From Aphrophora alni (lineage: Eukaryota > Arthropoda > Insecta > Hemiptera > Aphrophoridae), in assembly GCA_963513935.1 (NCBI GenBank), contig OY740769.1, forward strand, positions 73,797,712-73,861,711: DNA of 64,000 nt, given 5' to 3'. The stretch's first letter is position 1, and each line of letters opens with the position of its first letter. A model generated the notes under the pieces. That model saw nothing but the letters and a program-made list of their open reading frames with translations. It was not told where the DNA came from and made no database searches. The position numbers were made by a program, and so were the translations under genes. This document shows, piece by piece, positions 24,901-38,800 of this stretch.

Positions 24901-27900
24901 ATCAGTACTCCTGTCAATCACTATACAAAGCAGTAAAGTACCAAAATCAAATTTAAGATTGTCTTTACACAAAACGGCACCAAAAGACCACAGAACTAGC
25001 ACTTTTGACTCCAATAAATGGTTCACCAGATAAAACACAACACAAACATTTGAAAATATTTCTATTTAATATAGAATAACCCCACAAATTTTACATATAG
25101 TCTGGAGCCAAAATAAACATCTGGCACTTCAAACATGTAATTGAAAATCTAAGTATACAAACCCATCAGAATCCTTAAATGTAACACTCTAACTTGTTTT
25201 AAACTCTTTTGTAAACTCAATTAGATAGTTTTCTTTACCAAACAGCACAAGGCAAGAATATGATTTTCACTCAACAGCAGTTCAAACCAGGCTCCATTCA
25301 AAGTTACATTATGAGCCACCTTAAATTGGTCAGTATATTTTCCACAATGGTAACTGTGTATCGTTCCAAGTAATAATTTTTCATTCCACCTGGGTAATTG
25401 TGAAATGCCAGTCTCATAAAACACACATCACATTGATTTCTTAGGTCTATACACAAAGCTCTTCCTAACCTAACCTATTCCACAAGGTCGTCAGTAACAT
25501 GCAGGTGAACTGTTGATTTTTCAAACGAATTATAATAACATGTGACAACAAAATTATGCTATCAAGAGTAAGGTGTAGGTCTACTTGATGCTCTTACCAC
25601 AATGGCATAATGAATGCAAGAAATAAATTGAACTACAGTACAGTCTCGCTAATCCGGTCCCCGATGATCCGGACGGCCGGCTAATCCGGACGGCCCTTTA
25701 TTTTACTGAGTACAGTACACGCAATCGAAGTTTGTCGAGAGCGAAAATAGTTGAGGGTTCATTTGTCCTTGGCTATTTTTAGCGGGAAGAGTAAGCTCAG
25801 CCGAGGATAGAAAGGGTCTATCCTATTATATTTTGTCCCACGGTACAGTATTTCCAGGAAGTGACTCACTTCACCAGCGTTTTACTTCTCGCTGTGTCAA
25901 AACAATGCTATTGTTTGGCGGTCACCGACCCCTTCCTCGCCACTGCGCGGCTTCCGCCCCTGTTCCTGGAAATTCAATGCCCTAGTATAATTACACAAAT
26001 TTGAACCATTAGGCTTAGACCAACAAATGAGGGCTCATTTTTTTTGTCTAATGAACACGAATAAAACAAAATTTGAATCACAGTTCTGCGATGTTTCGTT
26101 TCCGACATAACACATACTGTAACAATAAGAAAACGTGTTATGTTGGGAATGAAACATTGTAGAACTGTGATTCAAATTATTTTTTATTCGTCATCATTAG
26201 ATAAAAAAAATTAGCTCTTATTTGTTGGTCTAAGCCTAATGGTTCAATTTATAGTAACTATAGTAGGGCGTAGCATTTCCAAGAACAGGTACAGAATGAC
26301 GGGCAGTGGCGAGGACGGCGTACTAGACCGCCCAACAATGGCAATGTTTTAACGCATGGGATTAGGACCGGCCCGGAGCCCTCCTGGTCTTAAATTTGTC
26401 TTTACTATATATTCCATGCATTTTTTAGGCATTTTCCGTATAATCCGGACTTTCACTAGTCCGGACAGGGTCCGGTCCCGTCAAGTCCGGATTAGCGAGA
26501 CTGTACTGTATTGTGAATTCTGTTTCATGAAAGCAAAACATACAGCTAGCTTGCTTCACACCTGTTTAAGTATTCATAACTGCTAATGGTCAAATTAATA
26601 TGTATTAAAAAAAATAAGATGAATGTATTTATTGTTTATTTTATTTTTAAACTCTCTCTATTTAGTTTGATAATTTAGTCGATTTTCGTCTTTATAAGCA
26701 AGGTAATAGTGAAAATTAGAAACATCACCTTCATAGTGTCAGGCAGAGTAAAAAAATGAAAGTACTCAAGAAAAAGAAACTGTTGAAAATTGTAGGCACA
26801 GTACATGATTTGTATCTATCTAATGGGATGAGTGGTATTGTACTAGTGGTATTGTATTAGGAAGTAGTAAATTTATCAACAATAGCTAGTCTGTTGAAGA
26901 GAAAACATAGTGTCTCCTTCAATTTTGTATAAAATGAAGGCATTCCTTAATGAAAGATACATGAGGTGAAAAAATATTTGTTTGTAATATTTTTTGCCTC
27001 TTTTCCTTGGTATGGAGTAATCAGGAAGGTGTTGATCCACCCAGTCAATACCTCCTATAGTATCATTGTATACATTTATACATCCTGGTCTCTTCTTTGT
27101 TTCACCATATTTTTCAAGTTTTCCATCTTCCAAGGATGGATAGATGATTAGAGTGGATGAATTCTTTTTATCTAGCCATAACATAACAGTAATTTTCACT
27201 ATCTGATATCTTCTTATTTCCCTTTTTAAAATTTTGTTTACATGGGTTTTCTTTAATAGTGATGGCATTTCTTTTCATGATAATTTTACAGTCCCATAAA
27301 TATCTGAGGTATAAGATATAAGCGGATCAGCCAGCTGAGATTACATGTAAAAATTATCAACAGTTTAAAAAATATCCTTTATCTAATGAAGTTTCAGTCA
27401 AGATCATATCAATTTGAGATAAAATGGGAAGATCAAGATGGTTTCCATTTATAACAGTTCCCTTTTCAGTGCTTGAAGAAAAAAGGTATTGTAATGAGTA
27501 AGTTTTTAGAACAAAATTGTTTTATTTCAGGATTTTTTGTTAATTCTTATTATGTCAAAAATACTTTAAATTCATTATGTTTTAGTTCATAAAATGGCTT
27601 TTTTTTTCTATTTGTGAATATAATCATTTGGGTATCTGTTAAAAATTGTATTTACAAGATCATGATAGAAAAAATATCAAAATATGTAAAATACAACTGT
27701 TATCAGAAATAATATTTATACCTGGTACACTCTTGAATGGGAAATGTGATGGTGATGGAGATAAATTGTTTGCAGTAACACCGTGCTATTGACGTGATCT
27801 TGATAAATGTATAGAATCACCATCATCTGAATCATCATGAATTATCTATATCTTCATCACATTCACTGCCACTGTCCTCTATATTTATACCTGGTACACT

Positions 27901-29778
27901 CTTGAATGGGAAATGTGATGGTGATGGAGATAAATTGTTTGCAGTGACCTTGTGCTATTGACGTGATGTTGATAACTGTGTAGAATCACCATCATCTGAA
28001 TTATCATGAATTATCTATGTCTTCATAACTTTCACTGCTACAGTCCTCTATATTTATACCTGGTACACTCTTGAATGGGAAATGTAATGATGGTGGAGAT
28101 AAATTGTTTGCAGTAATGTCGTGCTATTGACATGACGTTGATAACTGTGTAGAATCACCATCATATGAATCATCATGAATCATATATTTCTTCATACTTT
28201 CACTGCCACTGTCCTCTATATTTATATCTGGTACACTCTTGAATGGGAAATGTGATGGTGATGGAGATAAATTGTTTGCAGTAACATCGTGCTATTGACG
28301 TGATGTTGATAACTTTGTAGAATCACCATCATTTGAATCATCATGAATAATATATTTCTTCACACTTTCACTGCCATTGTCCTCTATATTTATACTCATT
28401 GCTAATACTCATTGCTAAAATACAGCTCACTTGTCAAAAAACTGACTGCGTTAATGGCAAAACAGAAGTAATACAATGCACCACTAGCACTAGAAATGTT
28501 GCAAATAAAACAATATCCTTAAAGTGAAGTATTTTGGGTTAGACTAAATCAGAACGTTCATTAGCCATATGCTTGTAGAAACTCGGGTTGGTCCAGTTGT
28601 AATACACAGTTCTTGAATTTTTAAATTTTTAATTGGTGCCAATATATCTGCTGTTGCTAAAAAGGAATTTTATTATTGGTTCAAAGGTATACAATGTAAG
28701 TCAAGTGAAAGTTTGTGAATAATGTTCATAATAAGGGGAAGATAAATTAAAATAAGTATCCAGAAATATGTTTGTAACGATAATAATGTTTAGATTTAAG
28801 ATAGAATTAGTTTTTGAGTGAAATTTTGTTTATGTGAAATGGAAGATACCTGTTGCCAAGCGAAATGGTGTAGAGGCTATGTTCCGTGAAATGATGTATG
28901 TGAGCCCCTAGTTAGAAAACCGCATGCGAGCGTGCATAAAAACAGTCTTAGGGAGTCTTGGTCCAGGGTCAGTCAATATGTGTGCTGAAGGAATCGTCAT
29001 GAGAATCAGAGATGTTGTAGTTCGGTTGAACATTTAGATTGAACAATGTAAATTGTATAAAGTGACGTTTTGAAATAAAATAGAGACACATAAATCTTCA
29101 ATAATCACGTTTGTTTAATTAGAACAATGATAGACATTTGAGAAGTGAGTTGTTCAGGTAAATGTAAAAATAAAAATGGCGCTAAGCAATACGGTAAACG
29201 TGTCCCTTGATGGCGTGACAATGTTCTAGTGAGCATGTACAATTTGTGAGGTGTTACAGAGACTAAAGGTTAATTTGAATAAGAATTCTATCTTAGTAAA
29301 ATAGAATCCTTGATACATGTGACCAAAGTAATGCCAGCGAATATTTAACCACGTGTGGACAATGGCAGAGTTTTTCATCTAGAAGCCTCAGCGATCTTCA
29401 ACGAACAAATTATCTTTCAACAAAGGACTGGTAACAAGTGTTAAAGAACACTCAAAATCAAATATCGTTATACTATCTTAGATTAATTATAATTCAATGT
29501 GTCAGCTATAAAATTTATGATTTTGATATTTTTTAAATAATTATTTTGCTGTTGAAAATTAAAGATGTCTACTGAAATGAATAGCTTTGTTTAGATAAAA
29601 TAATTTTAATATACTAAAAAACAGATGAGGCTAATCAACCTATTCTAACAAATAATTATCTAGGAGGTGCAACTATAAACCTAAACTCAATATTCAAGAT
29701 TTTAACCTTCTTAAAAGGCAGAATAAATTATAAAAGTAGGATGTATAATTTAGAAAACGTCAAATAGAAGTATAGGCC

Positions 29779-29840
<62 letters not shown>

Positions 29841-32800
29841 ATCAATTTTAATAAAATAACATGTTCAGTTTCAGAAGAACAAAAAGGATTTTTTATTTAC
29901 CACAATACCATTTGGTAGTACATTTTTAAAAGAATCTACGACCCTTAGTATGTTTTAAAGTTAATCAAAATCAAAATTACATTATTCTAAATTGGTAAGC
30001 GTAATGCTGACTGGCGCCCATAAAACGAGCAAATTATTATTTTTTTATATAATATAAATTAAATTCAAACCCCTCTTTTTTAATATCATAACACAGTACA
30101 GAACATTATAATAAAAACGTAATATATCGGGTTATTCTGGCAAGTGATTAACAAAACAAATTATTCTGACACTTTATCTTGAATAAATTTCTAAACCCAT
30201 TCAAAATTGTAAAATTCTTTTAGAGAACTCCCATGGCCATATACATGAGAACATGGTTTTCTGTCCAATTACCCCTCTCGAAAATCACAATTAAAGTTAA
30301 GGAAATTTGTATTTCAAAGATTGTGACTGATGTCATAAAACTTGTTGAGATCAAAAGATTTGGGTCAAATCCTTGATAATTAGGATTTAGGTACTTGTCT
30401 TACATGTTTCCTAGAATGATGTCCCCATATGTTTTTGTCTATGTTTAATTGAAATTACCTTTCACAGATAAGGAAATTATTTATATGGCTCACTGAAATC
30501 TCTCAAAAATCTCAACCTAAAAAAAAAAAAAAAAATGTGTTCATGCACACAAGTATTTTTTTACATAGCCACAAGTGACAGAGTAACATACTGGAGGGTG
30601 AGTATTAGATAAACGATATACGATAAACGATGTGTGACGTGGGCTTAATATACAGCTGATAAAAATTAATAGACATATTTGTTCACTAATCTTGGCAATA
30701 TTGTTAAAAAAAACAATATTACATTTAAACTGTAAACTGTGAAAACAAAATCTAACATTGGTAACTCATGTCTTTAACAGAAGAAACATCTTATTACAAA
30801 ATTTAAGCTCTAAGTTTATACGAATTACATCAAAACTAGGGAAACATACATAGGCCTAATAAAAATCAAAAATACCGCTTATAAAACTTTCTCTTTCTTT
30901 TTGTACAAAATATCCAATTTTTATAAATGGTTAGTTAAGGAAAAAGAAAGTTTAAAAACATAATTTCAAATCAATTTAAGTATTGTGGCAACTGTTTTAA
31001 ATCAAAGCCAATAACTGAAATGAAGTTTAGTTTTTAGAAATGAACTTAATTTGGTTCATAATGGTCGAATACAAAAACTTATCTCACAATTAAAGAAGCA
31101 CACTTTACCAAATATGTATGGAAACCAAAGTGATCTTTCTCATATTCAATTTATTATAATTTAAAGACATATGTCTCAGTATAATCCGATTCAATCAAAA
31201 TGTGAATGGTCTTGCTAAAAAGGGTACAAATGTACCTAGTGTTTTTAATAAATTTATATATTGTATAATGTTTTGTAATTTTCACCTGATGATGTAGCAT
31301 TGATTGGCAAAACAGCTGCAGTGAGAAACAGAATGATTGAGTTTAAATGACAGATATAATGTATTTAAATGCATATAAGAATTTTTAGCAATTTGGAGCC
31401 ATAATTAAAAAAATTAATATAGAAAATATAATTTAATATTTTAGTAATTTTAATGAGTTAATATTTAAGAAACTAGTTAAAAATTATTATTTATTTAAAA
31501 TTAATGAAAGATTGCTATTTTTTTCCTTTAATATGGTTATAATAAAGTACTAAAAATTAAAATTTGTATTAATTTGTTTTTAAATATACTTTAGGCCATA
31601 AATTTGTTTTATCTCTTTTGTCCAAATTTTTCAAGATATTTCTACTCTATATCATTAAAATGTGAATGTAAATTTATATATTTTTATCTAGATTTTGATT
31701 ATATTATAATTTTGAAGTTCTTCAAAAAAAGATAATGTATATTCATTCCATTGATTAATCCAATATTTGTAAACCTAAAGGAACGTTTAAATAAATTAAT
31801 TGTATTTGATAATTCTTATTGAACTGAAATTTGACACAACACGTACAACTAAATTTTATAAAATACACATTATAAATAACTGGCAATAAAACAGTGTACA
31901 AAATTAAAATGGTGAATAAAGAACTATAAATTTGACAATTTATTTTTACACTGCCCCTTATAGTTTATTGAAGTCTTATATTATAGTATATCAAGTTTTC
32001 TATATACATATCTCAGTGTAATACAGGTGTAACAATTTGACCGACTGCATGGATAGATAGAATTTGTCAATAAAGATAATGGGCATTTTAAGTGCAACAG
32101 AATTAATATTTCTCTTTTTATCTTCATAATAATAAAAACTTGCTACAATAGTAGAACAAAACAAGAGCAAATTATAAAAATAATATAAAATTATAGCATG
32201 AGATAGTAGTTGTCACAGTTTTATGCTGTGGATGATAGGTTACACTACTGGTACTACAAATCTCAATTCAAGTCCACTAATAACACTTATATTAAGTATC
32301 TCTCTCATGTTAGTTATGCGTAATCTGTAGTAGACAATGAAGTATTGTGTAGAGGATGTTTTATATTTTCATTCTAAATTGTGCAGGAAGAGGGACACTA
32401 AATTAAAAAGTAGTTTTAAAGACAACATTCGCTTTCAAGGCAGTATTCTGAATAAACGAGTCACATCTCTAAATACATTTAATGGGCATCCGACAGTCTA
32501 GAATATTGTAGTATGTCTTTTGCTATTACAATTGGGTCTAGCTAGACATTTTCATTTCCTATAAATTTCCAAGAGTGATATTTCTTAATCAAATTATAAT
32601 AAAATTTGGTGTACCCATGTATTGGGACTCTGAACTCAAATTTAAAATTTAAAAGCTAGGATGAGTTTCATAATAGTAATTGTGAGCAAACAATTAAGGT
32701 GAGATGAAGTGGTGGTGAAGATCCAAAGGAGATTACTTTATGGAGACCATGATACTAAGGTGAAGAAGTAGAGTTACAGGGAAGTAGGAACTGTATAAAA

Positions 32801-35800
32801 GAAGAAGTCAAGATAAATTGCATATAAATGGAGTTGATCCATGAAAAATAAACGTCAAAAAATGGAGTCAACAAAATACTGTAACCCCTTGACAGAGTCA
32901 CTAAATAAAATAAAGTTAACAAAATCAATTACTCCATATAAATAATGATGAGAGATGATAGAGCTAGCTAATAGAGAAAGAATCATAATTTTGCAGAGTA
33001 AAGAATTGGTGGTTGGATCAGACTTGGGTCTAACTAAATTTTTTTGTATGTCTGTAATTATAAACTATAAATTTAGTTTATAATAAAAATTCAATACTAA
33101 GCACCAGTGCTTAATATTGAAATTAATAATAATTAAATTAATAATTAATTTAATAAAAATTAAATGTGAGAATTGCACCAGTGCTTTAAAAAATGTTGAA
33201 TTGTTTTTTGTTAATAATTAGTTTTTAAAGATGAAGTAATTACCTGAACTACATGAATAAATCCACTTTCTACTGCAATATGCAGTGATGTCAATCCTTC
33301 CTTATTTGGAGCATTAAGTTCTGTTTGAGGACATGCTAGCAATAGTTGTACCACATCAGTGTAACCTCTCCCAGCTGCTAAATGTAGAGCTGTGTTACCT
33401 GAAAGATCTTTAGCATTAAGAGGTGCACCATGTTCAATTAGCACTGATACAACACCAGGGCGGTTCTTTCTAGCAGCAACATGAAGTGCAGTCTCACGGT
33501 AAGCAGTGGCTCGAGCCAAATTTGTTCCACCACAGATTAATGCTACAGCTCCATCTGGCCAATCACGTTCAAGAGCTTCATGTAATGCTGTTTCACCCCT
33601 ATCATTCTGTAAGCTTGGATCTGCTCCACACTCTAACAAGATCTGAAAATGTGTAATATTTTATAGATAAATTATTTGTTTCAATTTTATCATAAACACA
33701 AAGTTTTGAAACTACAACAAAGGTTTATGTCACAATATTTATAATATAAACTAATTAATTAGAATATAAATTACAAAATTTAAGCTCTAAGTTTATACGA
33801 ATTACATCAAAACTAGGGTTACATACATAAGAAATCAAAAATACCGCTTATAAAACTTTCTCTTCCTTTTGTACAAAATATTCAATTTTATAAATGGTTA
33901 GTTAAGAAAAAGAAAGTTTTAAAACAGATTTTCAAATCAATTTAAGTATTGTGGCAACTGTTTTAAATCAAAGCCAATAACTTAAACGAAGTTTAGTTTT
34001 TAGAAATGAACTTAATTTGGTTCATAATGGTCGAATACAGAAACTTATCTCACAATTAATTAAAGAAGCACACTTTACCAAATATGTATGGAAACCAAAG
34101 TGATCTTTCTCATATTCAATTTATTATAATTTAAAGACCTTTACAACTTGTTTATCTGCCTAAAATCAGAGTACTATGAACATAAAACAAGCTTATGAAT
34201 ACATCAAAAAATAATTTGTATTCTTTTATATATTGAGATTGGGTTGTCCAATCTTATATAATGTGTGTCAGTGTTTCTTTATATGTTTTAAGTTTTAAGT
34301 ACTACAGCTGAAGAACCCAGTAGTAATTGACTAAACTAATGTAGTCTTGTCAACAACACTAGAATTGCACATACTAATAAATAATATATTTATAAACTAC
34401 AATAGAAAAGAATGACATCAGCACTTAGCTATGTACTGCTAGACAGAAATAAGTTTTTTAAACTTCAATTCTTAGACATGTTTTAAGATTTTATATATTA
34501 ATTATTGACGAAATAGCTAGTCATGGTAAATATGCAACACTGACTTTATGTCATGGGTTGTAAATTTTCATGAACAGAAATTGTTATAAATAAAAACAAT
34601 AAAGTAGACATATTCAGTGTAAACACAGTGAGTACTTGGTGAAATTTCATACTAAGGTAAATAATAACTCACAATCATGCATGGGCGTCATCACCAGTTC
34701 ATTATTGGGGGGGGGGGACATATGCCGGGGGTCTGGGGGTATGGAAATTTTTTTAAATTAAACTTCTCAAAACATTGTTTTTATGCATTTATTTATGCGT
34801 TTGTAACAGAAATGTAATGTTAAAAACCCTAGTAAAGACAAAGCCCGATGTTTACCTTTTAAGGTTTTAAGTAAATCATTCGTTTTTAGCAAAAATATTT
34901 TTACATCTCAAATATTGGGGGGGGGGCGCGTCCCCCAGTCCACTCGGCGATGACGCCCATGCTGAATCATGTAAAATTTCACAAATGAACATAGGTATAT
35001 TCTGACAGCTGTTTCACAATTAAACATCTTGTCTTAAGCATAGTTGTCTGAAGATGCTTAATTGCAAAACAGCTGTCACAATATATGTTGATTTGTGAAA
35101 TTTTACATGTGAGTTATTATTTATCTTAAAAAAGTAGACTATTTTCTGTTCTGCTGATATAACATAAAATGTAATTTGCTACTACAATTAACTGCTTGTA
35201 CTATGAATGTTATATATTCATCACAACTCTAAAAATAGACCACTTACAGTTTTGGAGTCAATATATTATAGAATTTGTATTTTGAAATATTTATTATTTA
35301 TATTGTATGCAGTGTTTGATTTTATTGAAGTTGAATTTAATAAGCACTTGAAGATGAAATTTATCTCAAAACAGCTGTCGTGCAATAAAGACAAAAGAAA
35401 AAAAGACAATGGTGTTCTATTTTTGGGTGGAAAAAAGAATTGAGTTTACTTAACAATAACAATGCACTCTACATTAAAACAACATAGATCTTCACAATTT
35501 GAAGTTTAAAATTAATGACGCTTAATCAGAACTATATTCACTGCACTAGACTAATGTATCCCACCTTCCATAACTGTAAACAGATTTAATTAGACTACTG
35601 TTAACTTAATATGAATAGAACTTTGAGAAATCTTACTATTACTTAGTGGTAAAAATGATATTTCACTTCATTAACAATGTCTACTTGGATTTAGAGGGCC
35701 AACAGAACAGATGCTAATTATATAAGAAACTAGAAAATTTAGCGCTACCGTACAGTAGAGTTTCGATAATCGGGTATGTTCAGGACTTTTCCGGTACTGG

Positions 35801-38800
35801 ATTACTGGAAATACCGGATTATTGGGTGGTACTGTGCATGATCGCTGAAATGTAATTCATACAGCAAATATAGCTGCAACATGATGTTAGAAGCAAATAC
35901 TCTATCTTTTACTTGAAACATAATGATAAACCTTTCAACTTAAAAAAATACTCTACAGTTTAGAACAAAACTTATTTTTTATTATACACTACATTTTAAA
36001 TACAGTATGTACAACTACAACAATACATTGACATAACTACAGAAGGCCTACAAAGAACTTTTAATTGAAATACAGTGTATTAGAGTTTAGTTAAATCCTA
36101 CAGTAATTTATAAATTTACAAGTCTCTTGTTAAAAAAAAATCTCCAAAGTCCTTTTAATGTTTTCTAGAATCATTTTTCTTTTTAAAAAAGTTATTTCTC
36201 ACAATATGCAAATCAATGATTTCTGAACAGTTATAACGCGAGATTGCTTCAGCAAAAGTTATAAACTTGTTTTAATGTGTCTGCCGCTTCAACCCAGTTG
36301 ATCCGTTCCTTTACTTCTATTTCTTTATTATCTGACTCCAGCTGAAACGACCGATGAGCTCACCCAAAGCTTGCCAAATACTTCCAAGTACACTAGTTGA
36401 AACCTAAAGCATTGTTGAACCACAACTTACATACAAGCATGTTTCCGCCTATAATAACGCAAAAGAAACTTATGTATGTAGCCTACAGGTATATAAAATT
36501 ATATACATACTATATATCCATGATGGTACCGGATCATCAATTGTTCTGGACCATTGAATGACGGACTATAGGAAGTCTACTGTACTAACTTTGAAAAATG
36601 TAATTATTAATTCAGGTGTACAATCAAAGCAAAACGTGTTGTATCGATAGTAAATATCGATTTTTTTCTGTCAGTTTTAATTTCATTCTAAATATGAATT
36701 TTTATTAGTAATGTTGCATCTTAAAAGTCAAACTCTGGGAAGGAAAGACAAAATGATCACTTTCTTACTCACTTGCTATAAGAAATTACACAAAAACAGC
36801 AGTTCAGAGCCTGCGTTGTGTAATATTTTGGATCAAATCAATAATTTTTTTTTTTTTCACAAGACAATAAAACCACAAATTGCATCAAGTAGCACTGAAT
36901 AAAATAAAAGTAATGTAAAGGTGCCATCTGACGCAATCAACAAAAAACCCCATAAATTTACATAAAAAAAAAGTTTAATTTTAATGAAATTTGTATAAGA
37001 AGAAATCTTACAATTATTAGAACTATTCTCTATCCTCTGTAAATATAGTCGACCCCTGTACTCAGTTAAAGCCAAAGTGATATAAATGAGCACTGTAAAA
37101 GATAAGTTGAAATATGATACTGAAAGTGGTAGGTCTTGGGCTTGCATATTTGTTAGTCACAATATCAAATCACTGAAAATAAATAATTCTGTTCCTAAGA
37201 TACGGGCATAACTGAGAGGTACACTTACAAGCAGGTTGCTGTTTGCAACTGCATACCTTCACTACAACTCCACTTAAGCCCCACCGGCACATGAGCTGAG
37301 ACAGATTGTGGAGTTCAGTGATGAGACGAAAAAAGACACTTGATCCTTGGATGCAATGCTAATGCCCACCATACATCGTCAGGAAATTCTGGAGTCAACA
37401 ACTGATGTGAGTGTCTTAAATTTTATAGCTTAATCAGGTTTAGTTATAGTGAATCAGAAGTGCAAACCTATTACTTTTAAGTAAAGAAGTGGTCAGGTTT
37501 TGAGAGAGGAAGTTCTAGATATTACTTTAGCTAGCTGCTTATGCTGCCACTAATTTCAGAAACTGGAGGGTATCTGATGATCCGTCTGCTTTGGATCACA
37601 ATTAATATCGAGCTACTTAAGTGAGACTTATGAAAATCGTAACTGACTTATAATGTGGAAGGTGGGATACATTAGTCTAGAACAGTGAATACAGTTCTGA
37701 TTAAGCATAATTAATTTCGAACTTCAAATTGTAGAGTATTAACCCTTTTAGCACTGAAAATAAAATGGTCTATTTTATATTTTAAATTTGTCTAAAGTTC
37801 ATTTTAATTTGAATTCTTTGAGTTAAAAGGAGATTTAAAAAAATAGAACTTAGCTTTTTGAAAGGTTTTTATATTTTTTACAATTAAAAAATATTTAGAG
37901 TAATTTCCTTGTAACTTAGATCCAAATATCTAGAGTGGCCATATTTTTTATTACACTTTTAGAAACCTATAGGGTTATTTTTTTTATTTATTATTTTTTT
38001 ACTGAAGTAAAAACATTACTGCCATGAAAAATATGTCTTCTTCAAAATGTTTTTTGGGTATGGTGTACCCTCAAAGCATTCATCTGGATGTAAAGTTGGG
38101 TATCCAGACACATGTCTTACAAAAACATACTGTCTCTTTTCGAAATTGATTTTTCAAACACACAATACATCTTGTGCCCCTCACTTTCTTTGATAACCAC
38201 TTCAAGTCTTTCATCTGGAGGTCCTTGGGGTTTCCGTCCTGGTTTTCTCTTCTTCTGCTGGGAAAATCTTTCTGCAACGAGATCCTGCACCAAACTTTCC
38301 CGAAATTCCTCATAGGTCATTGGTTTCTTACTGTACTGCGTTTGTGTGGCTATATACAATAAATAAGAGTTCGCAACACCCACTTCCAATAGCCAAAAAA
38401 CACCTTTCTGTACCATTTGTGTTCCAGTTGGAATAAACAATATGCGAGCACAAAATATTACACAGTTCACACTCAGAAGCTGACTATGAAATATAGTACC
38501 GAGATATCACGTCATACACGTCAGCGTAGACCAAATAATGGTGCCCGGTTGCTATAACAACCAAATGACGATAGATAGCGGGCAATCTTACACAATAAAT
38601 TAACTGCAGCTGTCTGCCTATACCAAAACAACATCGCCCTGCTATATATTGAAATTTTAGTGAACTAAATTAGTCAACAGATGTCAAATATCAATTTTAC
38701 GAGATTTCCCGTAATACACGTTTAACCGAGATGTTGACCTTACGAGATATCACGTAATACGTGTGCAAAGTGTTAATGAAGAGTCCATTGTTATTGTTAA

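Noticed and set aside
27712..28395. CRISPR-like array interpretation of the 169-bp repeats
   Set aside because: Units are contiguous without unique spacers, and the sequence encodes a piggyBac-like peptide in a eukaryotic genome.
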